A stretch of DNA of 64,000 nucleotides from Larkinella knui. GTDB lineage: Bacteria; Bacteroidota; Bacteroidia; Cytophagales; Spirosomataceae. Numbering within the stretch: the first letter of the stretch is position 1; every line of letters begins with the position of its first letter. The stretch covers positions 558,001 through 622,000 of the forward strand of contig NZ_RQJP01000003.1 of NCBI RefSeq assembly GCF_003858645.1, in the 5' to 3' direction. The notes below the pieces were generated by a model that saw nothing but the letters and a program-made list of their open reading frames with translations, did not search any database and had not been told where the DNA came from. A program made the translations under genes and the position numbers. Shown in pieces: positions 1 through 8,469 of this stretch.

Positions 1-705
1 TATGAAGAGGTCTGGAAACTGTTTGACGAATTGCATGCTGCGAAGCCCGGGCTGTTTATCGACTGTACATTCGAAACAATGGGCGGTTTGCAGTTGATTG
101 ACTACGCCATGCTGAAACATGCCGAAGGCGACTGGCTGTCGAATTTCTATGGTCCACCCGATGCCAATGTGGATCTGCGGGTCAGAAATATGGCCTGGTG
201 GCGTTCTCCGGCCATGCCCGCCACGGCGCTGGTCATCGGCAATCCGGAAATGCAGGATGCGGGTTGGGAAATGCACATCAAATCATTGGCCGGTGCCTTG
301 CCCATCATGCTGGGCGATCCCCGAAAATTAGCCCCGGCTGACCTGAAAAAATACAGAAACTACGCCGATTGGCTGCAACGGATGGAAAACAAGTACCAGA
401 TTATGAGCTATCGGCAGGATCTTCCCGGTTTTGGCGAACCCATGAACGGTATGTGGGACGGTTTCCAGCGAATCAATACGGAGACGAAAGCGGGCGGCAT
501 CATTGGCGTATTCCGGCACGGCGCAACGGAGCAGAGTCGGCAGGTTACCGTCCGGTATCTTGATCCGGCCAAACGCTATCAGATCAAATCCATAGATGGG
601 AACGTGGTTTCGTCTTTAACCGGGCAGGCCCTCCAAACGACAGGCTTTACCGTCAGTCTGACCGGGTCGTATTCCGGAGAACTTTTTGAAATTACTACGA
701 ACTGA
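1..705 (+). CDS. Clan GH-D (alpha-galactosidase-like) glycoside hydrolase, C-terminal part
   Basis: The reading frame is open from the first base of the window, so the 5' end lies outside and 234 residues are visible. The fragment has the layout of the second half of a melibiase-type barrel. A GLFIDCTFETMGG segment corresponds to the strand that carries the cysteine/glycine-rich substrate-binding loop. GDWLSN, about 15 residues later, lies where GH27/GH36 enzymes have the W-x-x-D acid/base region. WEMHIKSLAGALPIMLGDPRKL and the Lys/Tyr-rich helix after it match the last barrel helices. About 80 residues of beta-sandwich end the protein. It probably hydrolyses alpha-galactosides or a related glycan in the periplasm. 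It lies 24 bp before the dioxygenase gene in the same direction, so it is likely in one operon. The family is inferred from motif layout; clan GH-D is more certain than the specificity. Confidence 0.6.
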   Translation, partial: YEEVWKLFDELHAAKPGLFIDCTFETMGGLQLIDYAMLKHAEGDWLSNFYGPPDANVDLRVRNMAWWRSPAMPATALVIGNPEMQDAGWEMHIKSLAGALPIMLGDPRKLAPADLKKYRNYADWLQRMENKYQIMSYRQDLPGFGEPMNGMWDGFQRINTETKAGGIIGVFRHGATEQSRQVTVRYLDPAKRYQIKSIDGNVVSSLTGQALQTTGFTVSLTGSYSGELFEITTN

Positions 706-729
706 GAAAAACCTAAATCATCAATCACT

Positions 730-1569
730 ATGACAAACAAAGCCTTAACACCGGATCAGATTCGGCAGTACAATCAGGATGGCTACCTGATTGTTACCGG
801 TTTTTTGAACGCCGACGAAGTGGCAAAGCTTTACCACGTAGCCATTGAAGATCGTGCGATCAGCAAGCATGCCATCAATATCAACGATAGCTCGGGCAAA
901 CGCAGCAAACTGTCGCTCTGGTACAAACCCGGCGATGATGTGTATGGGTTGCTCACCCGGAGCAAACAGCTCGTCGATTCCGTTGATTCGTTGCTGGATA
1001 ATCGGGGTTCCCCGGTTTGTCATTTTCATTCAAAACTGATGCAAAAAGAACCCCGGGTGGGCGGTGCCTGGGAGTGGCATCAGGATTACGGCTATTGGTA
1101 TAAAAACGAATTTCTGTTGCCCGATCAGATGATGTCCGTGATGGTTGCCATCACGGATGCGAATCAGGAAAATGGCTGTTTGCAGGTGATCAAAGGATCG
1201 CACAAAATGGGGCGCGTCGAGCACGGTTTCGCGGGCGAGCAGGTAGGTGCCTCCCAACGCTACGTCGATCTGGCGCTGGAAACGATGGATCGGGTTTTTG
1301 TGGAGTTGAAAGCGGGTGACGTGCTGTTTTTCCACAGCAACATTCTCCACCGATCCGAAGCCAATTTGTCGGATAAGCCACGCTGGTCGATGATTTCGTG
1401 TTACAACCGCCAGTCCAACATGGGCTACAACGAATCGTCGTCTTCGTCGGCGAGCATCACCCCCATCGCTGTGGTGCCCAACGAAGCCTTGCTAACCTGG
1501 GATGCAACCGGTCTGGTTGAAGAAGGTGCCGGTTTCCTGCGTAAAGAAGCGGACGTATCGCTGAAATAA
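730..1569 (+). CDS. Phytanoyl-CoA dioxygenase (PhyH) family protein
   Basis: This is a 279-residue Fe(II)/2-oxoglutarate-dependent oxygenase of the PhyH family, with no signal peptide and so cytoplasmic. The iron-binding facial triad is visible: His117 and Asp119 in the motif EWHQDYGYW, and His207 in FFHSNILHRSEAN. Arg218 in KPRWSMISCY is the expected 2-oxoglutarate-binding arginine. The N-terminus (DQIRQYNQDGYLIVTGFL) is typical of the family. The gene starts 24 bp after a glycosidase and is followed 53 bp later by a sugar transporter, so it belongs to the carbohydrate locus. PhyH homologs hydroxylate varied small molecules, and the substrate here cannot be read from the sequence. A role in modifying a sugar-linked or plant-derived metabolite is inferred only from position. 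Confidence 0.85.
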   Translation: MTNKALTPDQIRQYNQDGYLIVTGFLNADEVAKLYHVAIEDRAISKHAININDSSGKRSKLSLWYKPGDDVYGLLTRSKQLVDSVDSLLDNRGSPVCHFHSKLMQKEPRVGGAWEWHQDYGYWYKNEFLLPDQMMSVMVAITDANQENGCLQVIKGSHKMGRVEHGFAGEQVGASQRYVDLALETMDRVFVELKAGDVLFFHSNILHRSEANLSDKPRWSMISCYNRQSNMGYNESSSSSASITPIAVVPNEALLTWDATGLVEEGAGFLRKEADVSLK

Positions 1570-1622
1570 CCCGACGGTCATTGCATCGTTGATGACCTTT
1601 CTAAACCTTTACCGATCCGATC

Positions 1623-2999
1623 ATGGCAGTTAGTATTCACGCCCAACCCGAAGTCAGCGGGGTCGATGCAGCGGTCAACCCCCGTTATGTCTATCTCATC
1701 AGTGCGATTGCGGCCTTAGGTGGCGTTTTGTTTGGTTTCGATTTGGTGATCATCTCCGGCACCGTCCCTTTTTTTACCCGCTATTTTCAACTGGATGAAT
1801 TTGAGACGGGCTGGGCCGTAGGCTGCATCAATCTGGGGGCAGCTATGGGGGCCTTGATGGGGGGCCGACTGAGCGATACGCTGGGCCGAAAAAAGCTGCT
1901 GATGGGGTGCGCGGTGCTGTTCGCCCTGACGGGTGCGGGTACGGGCTGGGCCGGTAGCTTCCCTTTGTTTATTGCGTTTAGAATGTTGAGCGGGGTGGCC
2001 GTGGGCGCTGCAGCTTTGGTATGCCCGATGTATGTAGCCGAAATTTCGCCCGCGCCCATGCGGGGGCGCATGGTGTCTTTCTACCAACTCTCGATTGTGG
2101 CTGGTATTCTGCTGGCTTATCTGTCCAATTACCTGCTCCTGAATACCGGCTTAAACAACTGGCGGTGGATGTTCTCTTCCCAGTCGGGGCCTTCGCTGTT
2201 GTTCTTCCTGGGCCTGTTTTTTGTCGCTGAAAGTCCGCGGTGGCTCATCCGAAAACACCGCATCGACGAAGCTGAGGCCATTTTAACCCGCATTGGTGGC
2301 CCAAAGTACGCCACTGCCGAAGCCTCGCAGATCAAGGCCAGTTTTTCGCAGGAAACCCGCGAATCGGTCAGCGATCTGTTTCGGAAAGACCTGTGGCCCA
2401 TCGTCTTTATTGGCATCGTGGTAGCGGTTTTCTCGCAGGCTGTCGGGCAGAATTCCCTGTTTTCTTACGCTCCGGAATTGTTCAGACAGGCGGGTATGGC
2501 GCAGGATTCGGCCTTTTTGCAATCGATTATTATCGGCGTGATCAACTTCATTTTTACGTTCATCGCCATCGGTACAATTGATAAAATTGGGCGAAAGAAA
2601 TTGCTGCAGTACGGATCGATTTTACTTGGTTTGGACGCCCTCGCCTTATCGGCCCCATTTTACTGGCACTTACCGGGTGCCTGGGTACTGGTTTTCGTGC
2701 TGGCCTTCATCGCCATTTATTCGGCAACCTTAGGACCCGTTACCTGGGTTTGTCTCTCGGAAATTTTTCCGAACCACATTCGGGGCAATGCCCTGGCGCT
2801 GGCAACACTGGCGCTTTGGATTACCAACTTCTTCACCACGGCCTCTTTTCCAGTCATGAAACAGTACTGGGGATTGCCGTTAACGTTTGGTTTTCACGCC
2901 GTTTTGTGTTTTGCCTACTTTCTGTTTATTTGGGGGCGAATTCCGGAAACGAAAGGGAAATCACTGGAAGAGATCGAAAAAGAGTTGACTCAGCACTAA
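1623..2999 (+). CDS. Sugar porter family MFS transporter
   Basis: This 458-residue inner-membrane protein has 12 predicted transmembrane helices and the signatures of the sugar-porter family (XylE/GLUT type). These are GGRLSDTLGRKK in the loop between helices 2 and 3, AESPRWL after helix 6, DKIGRKKLL between helices 8 and 9, and PETKGKSLEEIE at the C-terminus. The length is normal. It most likely imports a monosaccharide with protons, completing a path from the outer-membrane SusCD systems downstream to the cytoplasm. The stop codon lies only 8 bp before the sigma-factor start, which suggests co-transcription with the regulators. The exact sugar is not evident. Confidence 0.93.
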   Translation: MAVSIHAQPEVSGVDAAVNPRYVYLISAIAALGGVLFGFDLVIISGTVPFFTRYFQLDEFETGWAVGCINLGAAMGALMGGRLSDTLGRKKLLMGCAVLFALTGAGTGWAGSFPLFIAFRMLSGVAVGAAALVCPMYVAEISPAPMRGRMVSFYQLSIVAGILLAYLSNYLLLNTGLNNWRWMFSSQSGPSLLFFLGLFFVAESPRWLIRKHRIDEAEAILTRIGGPKYATAEASQIKASFSQETRESVSDLFRKDLWPIVFIGIVVAVFSQAVGQNSLFSYAPELFRQAGMAQDSAFLQSIIIGVINFIFTFIAIGTIDKIGRKKLLQYGSILLGLDALALSAPFYWHLPGAWVLVFVLAFIAIYSATLGPVTWVCLSEIFPNHIRGNALALATLALWITNFFTTASFPVMKQYWGLPLTFGFHAVLCFAYFLFIWGRIPETKGKSLEEIEKELTQH

Positions 3000-3007
3000 T
3001 TATCTGC

Positions 3008-3643
3008 ATGAACTCCCCACTCACTCCTGCCGAACACACGCTTCTTTGGAATGACTTTCGGAACGGAAGCCAGGCTGCTTTTTCCCAACTGTATGAGTTG
3101 TTTTCGGCCGACCTGTATCGGTATGGGTATAACCTGATCCGAAACCGGCAACTGGTGGAAGACGGTCTGCACGAACTATTCCTTCATTTACACGAAAAAC
3201 GCCATCGGCTGGGCCCAACCGACAACATCCGATTCTACCTGTACCGGGCCTTACGACGTCGGCTTTTAGATACCGTTACCCGATTGAACAAGCTGGATTC
3301 CGACGATTACCTGTTTAATCAGGCCGAATTTTTGATTAAGCCGTATGAGCAGACGCTGGTTGAAGAACAATTGATCGAGCAGCAAAAACTGTTGGTCATT
3401 GCTCAATTGAATAAATTACCCAAACGCCAGAAAGAGATTTTATACCTGATCTATATGAAAGGGTTAACGTATCAGCAGGCGGCCGAAATAATGGAGATTA
3501 CCATAAAAAGCGTTTACAATACCGTTAATGTTGCCTTGACGACCCTGAGAGCCCATGTGCGTACATCGTTTGATCAGGGTGGCGCGTTGTGGAGCCTGAC
3601 GATAGGCCTTCTGATTTACTTTACAAAGATTTTATTGGGATAA
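3008..3643 (+). CDS. RNA polymerase ECF-type sigma-70 factor
   Basis: This 211-residue protein has sigma region 2 (about residues 25-95, with the DGLHELFLHLHEKR helix) and region 4 (about residues 130-185). KRQKEILYLIYMKGLTYQQAAEIM is the helix-turn-helix. The ATG at 3008 fits the domain start; an open frame further upstream only overlaps the transporter gene in another phase and is not coding. The C-terminus is unusual: the last 17 or so residues (SLTIGLLIYFTKILLG) form a hydrophobic segment long enough to enter a membrane. The adjacent FecR gene identifies it as a cell-surface-signalling sigma factor that should turn on the SusCD genes downstream once the STN domain of the first SusC signals through FecR. 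Confidence 0.93.
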   Translation: MNSPLTPAEHTLLWNDFRNGSQAAFSQLYELFSADLYRYGYNLIRNRQLVEDGLHELFLHLHEKRHRLGPTDNIRFYLYRALRRRLLDTVTRLNKLDSDDYLFNQAEFLIKPYEQTLVEEQLIEQQKLLVIAQLNKLPKRQKEILYLIYMKGLTYQQAAEIMEITIKSVYNTVNVALTTLRAHVRTSFDQGGALWSLTIGLLIYFTKILLG

Positions 3644-3700
3644 CGCCGGGAAAAAATACATTGTAGGCTGTTTAACGAGTACGACTATGATACCTATACG

Positions 3701-4726
3701 ATGCCGAATCCCGCTTTTACCGTAGAAGACTTTTGCAAAGACCCTACATTCATTCGCTGGGTATTGACCCCCACCGACGAGTCGAACCGGTTTTGGCAAA
3801 CCTTTATGGCCGATCATCCCCATAAAGTACCCGATATTCAGCTTGCAATCGAGTACATTAAAACAATTCAGTTTAGCGAAACCGACCCTTCTCCGGCAGA
3901 CCTCGCCCAGTTAAAGCAACGAATCTGGAATGATATCGAAAACCCGGTGCACCCTCCCTACCGCCGTACGGAATTTCGACCGGACTCCCCGGTCCGGAAG
4001 ACAGCCTGGTATCAGCGACCCTATTGGGTTGCGGCTGCAGCCATCGTGCTGATCCTGTCGTTGGGTATTGGCTGGTGGGCCTATAATTCAACTACCGGGT
4101 TGACCTACCAGACGGCTTACGGGAAGATTCAGGAAATAAAATTAGCCGATGGGTCACTCGTGACGCTCAATGCCAACTCGTCACTGAAAGTGGCCGATAA
4201 CATGGGCGATCGGGCGATTCGGGAAGTGTGGTTGCGTGGTGAAGCTTATTTTGACATTGCGAAACGAAAGGGTTCAAAATTTATCGTTCACACCCCCGAA
4301 GCCCAGGTCGAGGTGTTGGGTACGGAATTTAATGTGAACACCCGACGGGAGCAGACGAATGTGGTTTTACACGAGGGGAAAGTGCAGTTAAGCACGGAAA
4401 ACCAGTCGTCGCTGGTGATGAAGCCTGGCGACATGGCCATTGTTTCTCCCAAAAATCAACAGATTCAATTGAAACGGGTGCAGCCTGAGCTTTATGACGC
4501 CTGGAAAAAATCATACCTCATTCTGGATGGAAAAAGTCTCCCGGAGATCATTGCCAGTCTGGAAGACACATTCGGCGTAACGATCAAACTGGCTGATGGG
4601 AAATTGGCCGAAAAGACCCTGACCGGAAAGCTTCGGACCGAAGTAGCCGAAGACTGTATCGACAATCTGGCCATTATTCTGGACGCCGAGGTTATAAAAA
4701 CAGGTGATACCTACCTGTTTGAGTAG
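3701..4726 (+). CDS. FecR family anti-sigma protein with DUF4974 domain
   Basis: This is a 341-residue single-pass inner-membrane regulator. It has a cytoplasmic N-terminal part of about 105 residues that should hold the sigma factor. One transmembrane helix follows (YWVAAAAIVLILSLGIGWWA). The periplasmic FecR domain contains EIKLADGSLVTLNANSSL, a VWLRGEAYFDIAK motif and FIVHTPEAQVEVLGTEFNV. A C-terminal DUF4974 domain occupies about residues 270-340. It lies 57 bp after the sigma gene and before a SusC with an STN domain. This order is standard for trans-envelope signalling in Bacteroidota. A strong terminator follows, so regulators and transporters are probably separate transcription units. 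Confidence 0.93.
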   Translation: MPNPAFTVEDFCKDPTFIRWVLTPTDESNRFWQTFMADHPHKVPDIQLAIEYIKTIQFSETDPSPADLAQLKQRIWNDIENPVHPPYRRTEFRPDSPVRKTAWYQRPYWVAAAAIVLILSLGIGWWAYNSTTGLTYQTAYGKIQEIKLADGSLVTLNANSSLKVADNMGDRAIREVWLRGEAYFDIAKRKGSKFIVHTPEAQVEVLGTEFNVNTRREQTNVVLHEGKVQLSTENQSSLVMKPGDMAIVSPKNQQIQLKRVQPELYDAWKKSYLILDGKSLPEIIASLEDTFGVTIKLADGKLAEKTLTGKLRTEVAEDCIDNLAIILDAEVIKTGDTYLFE

Positions 4727-4750
4727 CTAAAATTAGGGTTAGCTTACTGG

Positions 4751-4788
4751 GCCCCCTGAGCGATCCAAACGCTCAGGGGGCTTTTTTT
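4751..4788 (+). terminator. Rho-independent terminator after the FecR gene
   Basis: A perfect 12-bp stem with arms GCCCCCTGAGCG (4751-4762) and its complement (4770-4781) encloses the 7-nt loop ATCCAAA and is followed directly by seven T. It lies 24 bp after the FecR stop codon. It separates the transporter/sigma/FecR unit from the SusC gene that starts at 4960. Confidence 0.95.
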
Positions 4789-4959
4789 ATGTTCATAAGC
4801 GTCTATTCCGGGCGATCACCCCTGCGCTACGATGGTGTTCACTTCTGATAAAAAGATTTAAAAATTAACAGAAAATAATGATAGAAAAGACGGGAAAAGC
4901 GGCATTACCGTCTGTTTGACTATCATCTACGGCATACCAACCAACGACCTTTTTAACTT

Positions 4960-7900
4960 ATGAAAAGACGTATACTCTTTTTTGCAACCTTGTGGTTATC
5001 CTGTTTATGCGGGACTCAGGAGGGAGTTGCCCAACAGACCTTTGCCTCGGTGCCGAGAGCTGCTGAAGGCATACGGGTACAGGGTACTAGCACGAGTATA
5101 ATCGCACTGCTTAAAAAACTCGAGCTAGCCCATCGAACCAGTTTCGTGTACCAGAGAGAATTACTGGAAAACAAGACTTTTTCGGGAACTATCAATGAAA
5201 ACGATAAATTAGAACACGTCCTCGATCGTGTATTGACGCCCGCAAATCTGCGTTTTCGTAAACTGAAAGGCGGTGGCTATACCATCCTGCCCCGCAAATC
5301 TTCCAGAAGCCTGCCCGCAGAAACTGACTTGTTAAAAACATCAGGCACCCAGTCAGTCGAACCGGAAGCGGATCGGGTGCTGGCTCAGGATTTACTGGCC
5401 TCAAGAGCCGATTTACAGGCCACATCCGTTGAAAAACCGGCTGATATAGTTGTGAAAGGGCGAGTAACCGACAGCGAAAAAGGGGAACCCATTCCCGGCG
5501 CCAGCATTGTGCTCAAAGGGGCAACCCGGGGTACAACGACGGATGCCACTGGCTCGTATTCGCTTTCCGTACCGAATCAAAATGCCGTTTTAGTCTTCAG
5601 CTTCGTCGGGTTTGAAAAACAGGAACTTACGGTCGGAAACCGCACGCAGATAAACGTGGTGCTAAAAAATGACCTGAACGAACTGAATGAGGTGGTTGTC
5701 GTGGGCTTTGGCACCCAGAAAAAGATCAATGCTACGGGTGCCATTTCAACCATTGGCACGAAAGAACTGGTCCAATCGCCGGTAGCCAATATCAGCAACT
5801 CGCTGGTGGGCCGCATGCCGGGCCTGTTTGCCACACAATCCGGTGGCGAACCGGGAAATGATGCATCGAAACTTAGAATCAGAGGGGTTGGGACGTTTTC
5901 GGGAAGCACCGACCCCCTCACGCTGGTCGACGGTATACAGGTCGATAATTACAACAACATCGATCCCAATGAGATCGAATCGGTGACGATCCTGAAAGAT
6001 GCTTCATCGACGGCGGTTTATGGCATTCGGGGTGCCAACGGTGTCCTGATCATTACGACCAAACGGGGCAAGGTTGGGCCACCCAAAGTGAGTTACACCT
6101 TTAACCAGGGGTTCAACTCGTTTACCGACCTGCGGCAAATGATGAACAGTGGCGACTATGCCACGCATTTCAATGAAGCCCTGAAAGCAGATTCCTATGT
6201 TACGGGTGCCACGTATGTGCCCAGATACACCGACCAGGATATTGAACTCTATCGGAATGGGCAGGACCCGGTTTTCCACCCCAACGTGAACTGGTTTGAA
6301 GAGATGTTCAGGAAAGTGTCAAAACAGTCCCAGCATAATATCAACATCAGTGGGGGGCAGAACAAGGTACGGTATTTTGTTTCGGCGGGCTACTTCAGAC
6401 AGGAGGGCTTGTTCAAAGACACCAAAGATGTGGTCGACGCGTTTTCGCCACAGTCCCTTTTTCAACGCTATAACATTCGGTCTAATTTTAATTTCGACGT
6501 AACCAGCCGTTTACGGATGACGCTCGACCTGTCGTCGCAGACGGAGGTGAGAAGCGGCAACAATGGCAGCAGTACCGAGCGGGTTGTTGGCGATATTGCC
6601 CGGGCCAGCCCATTGAGTACGCCCGGTGTCGTGGATGGAAAAGTGGTCAATATTCTTACGGGCGCACAAAATAACCCCTACGTCAGTCTGTTGTATCCGA
6701 ACCTGGCCGGTGGGCTCAAACGGTCTTACCGGAATTACCTGAATGGTAATTTTCGGATGGATTACGACCTCGGCTCCTGGATCAAAGGACTGTCTGTTCA
6801 CGGAAACGTGGCCATGCAAACTTACAATGACCAGCAGATCGTCAACACCAAAACCCTGATCACGTATTTAGCGGTAAGGCTTCCCGACGGTTCTATCAAC
6901 TATGTGCCGTCTACGACCGAAGCGCAGTTTGGTTTCAGCCAGACAGGAACCTTCAACCGACGCATTACGGCCGAAGCCGGTATTGATTACAAACGAAGTT
7001 TCGGGGTCCATAATCTAACGGGCTTATTACTGTATAATCAGCAAAAAACGTTTGATCCCTCACTGGCTTTTCTGGTGCCGAAAGGTTACCAGAGCTATGT
7101 CGGTCGGGCGACGTACGATTATAACGGCCGTTACCTGGCCGAAATAAACGTAGGCTATAATGGGACAGAGAATTTCGCTCCCGGCAAACGTTTCGGCCTT
7201 TTTCCCGCCTATTCGCTGGGTTGGGTTGCGTCTCAGGAATCGTTTTTTCCGAAGTCGGGATTCGTCACCTTCCTCAAGGTCAGGGGCTCTTATGGCGAAG
7301 TTGGTAACGACAACATTGGCGGAACCCGTTTCCTGTACCGGGAAACCAGCTACTCATCGGTGGCCAATATGTATTATTTCGGAAATGTGGGTTCAACATT
7401 TAGTGGCTTTCCGGGCATCCGGGAAGGAGCCACCGGCAATCCGAACGTAACCTGGGAGCGGGCTGTCAAGCAGAATCTGGGCCTGGAGCTGTCGCTGTGG
7501 AAAGATAAAATCAAATTTACGGGCGACGTATTCAGCGAAAAACGCAGCGATATTCTGGCAACACCCCAAACCATTTCGTCCATCGTAGGCCTGTCGCAGC
7601 CCGCCAGCAACCTGGGCAAAATGCAGAACAGAGGGTATGAGGCCGATATAACGTATATGGATCGGATTGGAAATTTTGGCTACCGCATTTCGGGTAATTT
7701 TAGTTTCGCCCGCAACAAGGTCCTTTTCAGGGATGAGGTTCCCAATCAGTACGCTTACCAAAACCGTACGGGTCAACGGTTAGGGCAAAATTTCGGACTG
7801 ATTGCCGAAGGTCTTTTCAACACCCGGGAAGAGATCGATGCCCCCGGTCGGCCCGTGTATTCCTATTCAAATAACCGAATTCAACCGGGCGACATCCGAT

Positions 7901-8469
7901 ACAAAGATTACAACGGGGATGGTATCATCAACAACTTTGATGCGGTTCCGATCGGCTATTCCAATTTGCCGGAAAAAACATTTGGGGCATCTATAGGGCT
8001 CAATTACAAAGGGTTCGATTTCTCCATCCTGTTTCAGGGCGTCGGTAACGTGTCGCATTATTACACCCGTTTCCAGCGCGGTACGGGTTACGGAGCGGCC
8101 CCGCCCGAAGGGTCACCGAGCTACCTGAACGAAAGCTGGACCCAGGAACGGTATGACGCCGGCTTACCCATCCGGTTTCCCCGTTTTTCGGTGAACAGCA
8201 GTCCAAACAATGAGGGATCCTCCTACTGGCTGGCAGATGCCAGCTATCTGCGGATAAAAAATGCAGAAATAGGCTACCGGCTTAGCGACGTACTCGTCAA
8301 GAAGCTGGGCATCAGTTCATGCCGCATTTATGTGAACGCCAACAACCTCTTTACCTGGAAAAATATGTATCCGGGAATTGACCCGGAAAATACCGCCACT
8401 GGAGACACCAATACGGAGCCTTACCCACTGGTCCGTACCATCAACACCGGGATAAACCTTAGCTTCTAA
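4960..8469 (+). CDS. SusC/RagA-type TonB-linked outer-membrane transporter with STN domain
   Basis: This 1169-residue protein begins with a signal peptide (about 1-25, ending GVAQ). It then has an STN secretin/TonB short domain (about 45-112), a linker, and a carboxypeptidase-D-like regulatory domain (about 160-240, VKGRVTDSEKGEPIPGASIV). A TonB-box-like NEVVVVGFGTQKK is followed by the plug (LKDASSTAVYGIRGANGVLI) and a 22-strand barrel that ends in the expected hydrophobic strand (NTGINLSF). The STN domain is the part that signals to FecR, so this SusC is likely the sensor for the sigma/FecR pair upstream. It imports an oligosaccharide with its SusD partner, whose start codon overlaps this stop (TAATG). 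Confidence 0.96.
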   Translation: MKRRILFFATLWLSCLCGTQEGVAQQTFASVPRAAEGIRVQGTSTSIIALLKKLELAHRTSFVYQRELLENKTFSGTINENDKLEHVLDRVLTPANLRFRKLKGGGYTILPRKSSRSLPAETDLLKTSGTQSVEPEADRVLAQDLLASRADLQATSVEKPADIVVKGRVTDSEKGEPIPGASIVLKGATRGTTTDATGSYSLSVPNQNAVLVFSFVGFEKQELTVGNRTQINVVLKNDLNELNEVVVVGFGTQKKINATGAISTIGTKELVQSPVANISNSLVGRMPGLFATQSGGEPGNDASKLRIRGVGTFSGSTDPLTLVDGIQVDNYNNIDPNEIESVTILKDASSTAVYGIRGANGVLIITTKRGKVGPPKVSYTFNQGFNSFTDLRQMMNSGDYATHFNEALKADSYVTGATYVPRYTDQDIELYRNGQDPVFHPNVNWFEEMFRKVSKQSQHNINISGGQNKVRYFVSAGYFRQEGLFKDTKDVVDAFSPQSLFQRYNIRSNFNFDVTSRLRMTLDLSSQTEVRSGNNGSSTERVVGDIARASPLSTPGVVDGKVVNILTGAQNNPYVSLLYPNLAGGLKRSYRNYLNGNFRMDYDLGSWIKGLSVHGNVAMQTYNDQQIVNTKTLITYLAVRLPDGSINYVPSTTEAQFGFSQTGTFNRRITAEAGIDYKRSFGVHNLTGLLLYNQQKTFDPSLAFLVPKGYQSYVGRATYDYNGRYLAEINVGYNGTENFAPGKRFGLFPAYSLGWVASQESFFPKSGFVTFLKVRGSYGEVGNDNIGGTRFLYRETSYSSVANMYYFGNVGSTFSGFPGIREGATGNPNVTWERAVKQNLGLELSLWKDKIKFTGDVFSEKRSDILATPQTISSIVGLSQPASNLGKMQNRGYEADITYMDRIGNFGYRISGNFSFARNKVLFRDEVPNQYAYQNRTGQRLGQNFGLIAEGLFNTREEIDAPGRPVYSYSNNRIQPGDIRYKDYNGDGIINNFDAVPIGYSNLPEKTFGASIGLNYKGFDFSILFQGVGNVSHYYTRFQRGTGYGAAPPEGSPSYLNESWTQERYDAGLPIRFPRFSVNSSPNNEGSSYWLADASYLRIKNAEIGYRLSDVLVKKLGISSCRIYVNANNLFTWKNMYPGIDPENTATGDTNTEPYPLVRTINTGINLSF

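Noticed and set aside
2750-3007. Upstream extension of the sigma-factor frame by 86 codons
   Set aside because: This part overlaps the sugar porter gene in another frame and has no sigma domain; the ATG at 3008 fits the family start.
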